Source: an uncultured Flavobacteriia bacterium (GTDB lineage Bacteria > Bacteroidota > Bacteroidia > Flavobacteriales_D > Crocinitomicaceae). From it: a DNA stretch of 17,758 nucleotides. Positions 15,587 through 17,758 of this stretch are shown one piece after another. Where the stretch lies: NCBI GenBank assembly GCA_903928365.1, contig CAIYQV010000311.1, positions 1 through 17,758 on the forward strand, written 5' to 3'. Made by a program: the position numbers and the translations under genes. Position 1 is the stretch's first letter. Each line of letters opens with the position of its first letter. The notes beneath the pieces were generated by a model. It saw nothing but the letters and a program-made list of their open reading frames with translations, searched no databases and was not told the DNA's origin.

Positions 15587-17308
15587 CTAGCGAATCAAAT
15601 GAACAAACCCATGACCTACATTACCTTCTACTGTTTTGAATTTATAAGTATAAACCCCATCAACCAGCTCTTTACCAGAATTGTCTTTCCCATCCCAATT
15701 GTTTTGATAATTATTCGATGAGAATACGACATTCCCCCAGCGGTTGAGGACAATAACTTCTGTGTTTTCCGGTAGATTTTCTACTTCAAAAAGATCGTTG
15801 ATGCCATCTCCGTTGGGTGAGATAACATTGGGGAATTCAAATGGAATAATTGTTGTTATTGTTTCTGAGCAATCAAACAATGTAATGTTTTGAGAAATCG
15901 TGTCTGTATAGCAATCAAACTCAACAATAGCCGTAATTTGATAGGTTCCTGGTTCAGAAAATTGATGGGATGGATTTAAAGACGTTGATACATTATTTGC
16001 TCCTGAAGTTGGATCATCAAAATTCCAATTTATTTGATTGATGGGTGATGCTGTTGCAATTGAAAATGAAATAGAACTCTGTAAACACGAATCAGGGAGA
16101 AATGCAATGGTTGAACTAGCTGCAAATCCCCCAAGTGGAACTTGAGCTGGCAAGCCGAGTTGACATGTTGCAGGACCGAAACTGACAGCATTGGTTACAT
16201 AAGCACAGCCTAGTCCCAATGAATTAGGATTTGAGATCTCATCCAGCCTTTCAGCGTTACCTATTGCCACATACAATCTATTGTTTGGGGCTTGTTCGAT
16301 TTGTAAACAGGGATAAGCGTTGGGTTCAAGAATTGGAGAATAAATCAAGGTGTTTGAAGATGCTATGGCAGCCGAAGTATAGGTGCTTAAATTTAATTGA
16401 TAAACCGAATTGATATTTGTATAGTAAAATTTTGATCCATCGGGAGAAAAACAAGCGCCATACTTTCTGAGAAATCCTGGAGTTGAATCATCCGTAACAT
16501 TAACGGTTAGTAGGTTGCTTACAACTCCCGTTGTCTTGTTGAAATCGAAAAATTCAATGCGGTCACTCCAATCTATTGGCATACCAATCCGATTTCCATC
16601 AGGAGACGCATCCATTGCTCCTGCCCAAGCTTCATACGCACCAAAGAAGGGAGAAATCGCAAAAATTGAACCTACTGTACTAATAACGGGTTGTGTAGAG
16701 ACACCACACGCATCAATTTTCCAAGCTAGAAATTCATTCGCATTCTTTTTATGAGCAATCACCCAAAAACCTTGTATTTCAGTACTTCTAATAACAATCA
16801 ATTTTTCGGTCAAATCAGATGCTAGTGGTGTATTCATTGTGGCAACTTGGACATCTCCAAGACCCCCATTCAATGACATGTCCACCACACTATATCTCAA
16901 ACCATTGTCAACAACCGGACTTAAGGAAAGCGCCTCCAGCTCTTCGAGTGTGAATAGATAATAGCGTTGGTTATCCTCAGGAAAAGGTACGATCAACGCT
17001 CCCTGGGTGCATGAGTTATAAAATCCACCCAACAGATTGGCTCCATTTGGCATAACCTGATTGTTTGCATTCCAGACCTTTCTGCCATCGGTATAGAAAA
17101 GTAACTGTCCTGTGCTTGGGTCTGAAACACTTGCCGTTGATTCATTTGAGTTGATCGCTGCATTGCTAGAGCCTACCGGGATTGGACCTGAAAAATTTAC
17201 GCGGGCTCCATAGCCGAAAACCCAATTATTGTTTTGCAATTGAGCAAAAACAAAAGGAGTTTGCAATATGAAACAAAGGAAACTGAAAAGGAATTTTCTC
17301 TTTATCAT
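15587..17308 (-). CDS. Large secreted protein: propeller-like region, PKD domain, T9SS type B sorting domain
   Basis: The 573-aa protein has a signal peptide (basic 3-5, hydrophobic 6-21, cleavage after VFA at 22). Residues about 25-400 carry recurring blade-like strands (TGQLLFYTDGRKVWN, SPDGNRIGMPI, SPDGSKFYYTN), suggesting a beta-propeller. Residues 414-478 form a PKD domain (INWNFDDP, then HQFSEPGTYQI). Residues 492-573 are the gliding-motility-associated C-terminal domain, the type B T9SS signal (FPNVISPNGDGIND, LNRWGNVVF, DGVYTYKF). It is expected at the cell surface or in the medium; adhesion is a guess. The start lies 11 bases after the stop of the upstream cargo gene, so the two are probably cotranscribed. 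Confidence 0.9.
   Translation of the reverse strand: MIKRKFLFSFLCFILQTPFVFAQLQNNNWVFGYGARVNFSGPIPVGSSNAAINSNESTASVSDPSTGQLLFYTDGRKVWNANNQVMPNGANLLGGFYNSCTQGALIVPFPEDNQRYYLFTLEELEALSLSPVVDNGLRYSVVDMSLNGGLGDVQVATMNTPLASDLTEKLIVIRSTEIQGFWVIAHKKNANEFLAWKIDACGVSTQPVISTVGSIFAISPFFGAYEAWAGAMDASPDGNRIGMPIDWSDRIEFFDFNKTTGVVSNLLTVNVTDDSTPGFLRKYGACFSPDGSKFYYTNINSVYQLNLSTYTSAAIASSNTLIYSPILEPNAYPCLQIEQAPNNRLYVAIGNAERLDEISNPNSLGLGCAYVTNAVSFGPATCQLGLPAQVPLGGFAASSTIAFLPDSCLQSSISFSIATASPINQINWNFDDPTSGANNVSTSLNPSHQFSEPGTYQITAIVEFDCYTDTISQNITLFDCSETITTIIPFEFPNVISPNGDGINDLFEVENLPENTEVIVLNRWGNVVFSSNNYQNNWDGKDNSGKELVDGVYTYKFKTVEGNVGHGFVHLIR
15590..15835 (-). repeat. Direct repeat, copy 1: DNA of the type B sorting domain
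   Basis: These 82 codons align without a gap to 17323-17568 (offset 1733 bases). The encoded domains share 70 of 82 residues. A 46-base run, 15694-15739, is identical to 17427-17472. Outside the domain the genes are not obviously alike. Confidence 0.9.
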
Positions 17309-17319
17309 GAGTCAATCAT

Positions 17320-17758
17320 TTATCGTATTAAAGTTACAAACCCATGACCTACATTTCCTGCTTTTGTTTTGAATTTATAAGTATAAACGCCATCAACCAA
17401 TTCTTTACCTGTAGTATCTGTTCCGGCCCAATTGTTTTGATAATTATTCGATGAGAATACGACATTCCCCCAACGATTGAGAATAAATACCTCCGTATTC
17501 TCCGGCAGATTAGCCACCTCGAAAAGATCATTAATTCCGTCTGAATTTGGTGTGATTACATTGGGGAAGGTAAATTCTACTGTATTACTATCCGCTGGTT
17601 CTTCATTTGCACAAGGTAAAACAACTATCTGATCACTCCCCAAACCACATAGCCCACTAACGGTAGCACTGAAAATTCCCGGACTTGTTACCGTAAAAAA
17701 TTGACTCGTATTGGATGCCGCATCTCCACCCCACGACCAAGATGTTCCTTCACCTGCA
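17320..17758 (-). CDS. T9SS type B cargo protein, C-terminal part (runs off the right edge)
   Basis: The frame stays open to the window edge, so the start is outside; 145 complete codons are visible before the stop. The first part (SWSWGGDAASNTSQFFTV, then GIFSATVSGLCG) looks like the end of an Ig-like or PKD-like repeat of the kind found before sorting domains. A short Glu/Asp linker follows, then the type B domain at 17323-17568 (FPNVITPNSDGIND, LNRWGNVVF, DGVYTYKF). A TTG at 17641-17643 would give a 107-aa protein without a signal peptide, which makes no sense for a secreted cargo and is rejected. It is the upstream partner of the 573-aa gene. Confidence 0.88.
   Translation of the reverse strand, partial: AGEGTSWSWGGDAASNTSQFFTVTSPGIFSATVSGLCGLGSDQIVVLPCANEEPADSNTVEFTFPNVITPNSDGINDLFEVANLPENTEVFILNRWGNVVFSSNNYQNNWAGTDTTGKELVDGVYTYKFKTKAGNVGHGFVTLIR
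17323..17568 (-). repeat. Direct repeat, copy 2: DNA of the type B sorting domain
   Basis: The partner of 15590-15835, colinear over 246 bases, with the 46-base identical run at 17427-17472. The exact run codes for the central NRWGNVVFSSNNYQNNW, and it includes synonymous positions, so identity is at DNA level. Confidence 0.9.

Noticed and set aside
1..17758. CRISPR array, tRNA, integrase or insertion sequence
   Set aside because: I saw no regularly spaced short repeats, no cloverleaf-type gene, no transposase or integrase motif, and no terminal inverted repeats framing a segment.

Overview
This window looks like a chromosomal segment of a Bacteroidota bacterium, most likely of the Flavobacteriales. 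A Fluviicola or Crocinitomicaceae-type relative is a guess. The evidence is type IX secretion (T9SS) sorting domains of both type A and type B, the gene order rsfS-ftsH-cdsA-psd, DUF1573 and NUDIX proteins of Bacteroidota style, weak Shine-Dalgarno context, and several matches to the Bacteroidota promoter element TAnnTTTG. The DNA is moderately AT-rich and almost entirely coding. No gene-free stretch reaches 300 bases, and I see no tRNA, rRNA, CRISPR array, transposase or phage gene.

Layout. Positions 1-2467 (minus strand) hold htpG followed by a TerB/DjlA-like membrane-anchored protein cut by the window edge. Positions 2594-7330 (plus) form a tight four-gene unit: three divergent tandem copies of one polytopic membrane protein family, then a YdfG-like short-chain dehydrogenase, closed by a strong hairpin terminator. 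Positions 7376-8565 (minus) carry a secreted DUF1573 protein and a NUDIX hydrolase. Six bases from the NUDIX start codon, pyrE diverges on the plus strand and runs into a small SRPBCC-like protein, which overlaps birA tail to tail. birA (minus) and rsfS (plus) diverge from back-to-back TAnnTTTG boxes. rsfS leads an apparent operon with ftsH, cdsA and psd (ribosome silencing, membrane proteolysis, phospholipid synthesis). A small exported Lys/Cys-rich protein and a shared terminator follow. The right end (14803-17758, minus) holds three T9SS cargo genes: one with a type A signal, one with a propeller-like region, PKD domain and type B signal, and a third, cut by the edge, whose type B domain is nearly the same as its neighbour's.

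Most of the window is housekeeping. The least explained part is the tandem trio of membrane proteins (2594-6590). They share polar motifs typical of neither transporters nor annotated enzymes that I can name, and are translationally coupled to a dehydrogenase. Other points worth a look are promoters that sit directly against start codons (implying leaderless or near-leaderless mRNAs, most clearly at pyrE), the duplicated sorting-domain DNA, and the small Lys/Cys-rich exported protein.
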